A stretch of DNA of 24,265 bases, taken from Paracoccus sediminicola (lineage in GTDB: Bacteria > Pseudomonadota > Alphaproteobacteria > Rhodobacterales > Rhodobacteraceae). The position numbers and the translations under genes were made by a program. Of the stretch, positions 23,579 through 24,265 are shown piece by piece (positions within the stretch are counted from its first letter, which is position 1; each line of letters starts with the position of its first letter). The DNA lies in assembly GCF_027912835.1 (NCBI RefSeq), contig NZ_CP115773.1, positions 1 through 24,265 of the forward strand, in the 5' to 3' direction. The notes beneath the pieces are model-generated. The model was not told the DNA's origin. It saw only the letters and a list, made by a program, of their open reading frames with translations, and did not search any database.

Positions 23579-24127
23579 ATGTCTGACCAGCCCGACCTCC
23601 CTGCCCTCTCCGACGATGAGCTGCGCGAAACGCTCGACCGGCTGGCGAGCCTGGCGCTGAACCTGTCCGACCAAGTGGAGGATCAGACCAAGGCGATCAA
23701 CCGTGCGACCACGGCGGCGAACGAGGCGCGGCGAGCGGCCGTGACCGTGCAGAGCCAGAATGATCCCGCCGGGTTCGGCGACCGGATCGGACAGGCCGTC
23801 GAGGCGCGCCTCTTGGACACGCTCCAGCGTCTCGACCGCACGGTCAATCATCTGGACCTGCGAACGAACAAGACGGCTGCCGTCCTCGATCAGGCCAGCG
23901 AGGATCGCGGCAACCTTCTCCGCAATATCCGGGACCGGGAAGAAAGGCTGGAGCGCTGGAAATCCTACTGGCCCTGGTTCGGTCTGGGTGCGCTCGTTCT
24001 GGCTTTGGCGATGACCGTCGCCCTGCCCCGTTTCTTAGCCAGCACCCCCTCCACATGCGCTGTCCTCGGGGCGACATGGACGGCCACAACAGAGGGCGTC
24101 AACGCCTGCGTGTTCTACCAGCGTTGA
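23579..24127 (+). CDS. Membrane-anchored coiled-coil protein in the mob operon
   Basis: A 182-aa protein with a soluble, helical N-terminal part (about 11-125, heptad-like LSDQVEDQTKAINRATTAANEA and LDRTVNHLDLRTNKTAAVLDQ) and one transmembrane segment at about 131-152 (WPWFGLGALVLALAMTVALP), then a short tail with two cysteines. AAGGAAA precedes the ATG, 20 bp after traG. Topology is like MobB/MbeB accessory proteins that help the relaxosome reach the coupling protein, but I see no family signature, so this is a guess from context. Confidence 0.6.
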   Translation: MSDQPDLPALSDDELRETLDRLASLALNLSDQVEDQTKAINRATTAANEARRAAVTVQSQNDPAGFGDRIGQAVEARLLDTLQRLDRTVNHLDLRTNKTAAVLDQASEDRGNLLRNIRDREERLERWKSYWPWFGLGALVLALAMTVALPRFLASTPSTCAVLGATWTATTEGVNACVFYQR

Positions 24128-24171
24128 ACAGAATCTGGGGCGCTGCGGGTCAATTCAACGCGCCATTCTGG

Positions 24172-24200
24172 GTGTTAAATATGTGTTAGAATCTGTGTTA
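24172..24200 (+). repeat. Phased GTGTTA repeats upstream of the iterons
   Basis: GTGTTA occurs at 24172, 24183 and 24195, spaced 11 and 12 bp, about one helical turn. They lie in the AT-rich stretch between the last mob gene and the iterons. The spacing suggests a protein-bound or melting part of the origin, but I do not recognise a DnaA box in them. Function is inferred from position only. Confidence 0.4.
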
Positions 24201-24255
24201 CGCCCTGAGTGATTGCCTCTATCCAACTGAAATATATAGTTTTCTTTAGTCGCTC

Positions 24256-24265
24256 GGTGTGTAAA
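24256..24265 (+). repeat. 5' half of the iteron split by the window ends
   Basis: The terminal ten bases GGTGTGTAAA continue into AGCACGAA at position 1. The joined 18-mer GGTGTGTAAAAGCACGAA is identical to the iteron at 35-52. This shows the molecule is circular and was linearised inside the origin. Confidence 0.9.

Noticed and set aside
111..24172. CRISPR array
   Set aside because: Repeats are 18 bp with 4-12 bp gaps, directly next to repA; these are iterons.

Overview
The window reads as one complete circular plasmid of 24,265 bp. An 18-bp iteron is cut by the window ends: the last 10 bases (24256-24265) joined to the first 8 give exactly the iteron at 35-52. The host is most likely an alphaproteobacterium of the Rhodobacterales (Paracoccus/roseobacter type). 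This rests on the iteron-driven RepA of the RPA type, the MobQ/TraA-like relaxase with a TraD-like protein and a VirD4-like coupling protein, the TRAP-transporter catabolic operon, and the high GC. The host assignment is inference.

Layout. (1) 24172-111 across the junction: iteron origin; 140-1132 repA. (2) 1129-2165, minus strand: a parA-type ATPase and a small partner, with AT-rich repeats as a possible centromere/operator. (3) 2247-2787: ParDE-type toxin-antitoxin with a palindromic operator. (4) 2906-3719: serine resolvase with an overlapping WGR-domain gene, probably a Tn3-type remnant without transposase. (5) 4205-6640: an IS3-family element whose transposase gene is split by a second IS3-family element (4395-5591) with a clean CATG duplication. 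(6) 6641-16529: a catabolic island on the minus strand: LysR regulator, TRAP transporter DctPQM, MmgE/PrpD protein, MaoC protein, acyl-CoA dehydrogenase, second MaoC protein, class III CoA-transferase and a CitE-type lyase, most genes overlapping or within a few bases. (7) 16530-17726: a second copy of the inner IS, inverted. (8) 17798-19328: an AT-rich two-gene anti-phage Kiwa system, kwaA-kwaB. (9) 19372-24127: mobilization block with relaxase, structured oriT with an RSF1010-like nic core, TraD-like protein, T4SS coupling protein and a membrane-anchored accessory protein. No mating-pair-formation genes are present.

How it works together. repA/iterons, par and parDE keep the plasmid. The mob block makes it mobilizable by a helper T4SS. 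Two cargoes ride on it: a phage-defence pair, and a pathway that probably imports an organic acid, activates it with CoA, oxidises and hydrates it, and splits the product with a CitE-type lyase. The substrate is not determined by sequence; a C5-type branched dicarboxylate (itaconate, mesaconate or methylsuccinate class) is the best guess. The island is bounded by IS elements whose outer flanks do not match, so it was brought in or trimmed by IS-mediated rearrangement rather than as an intact composite transposon.
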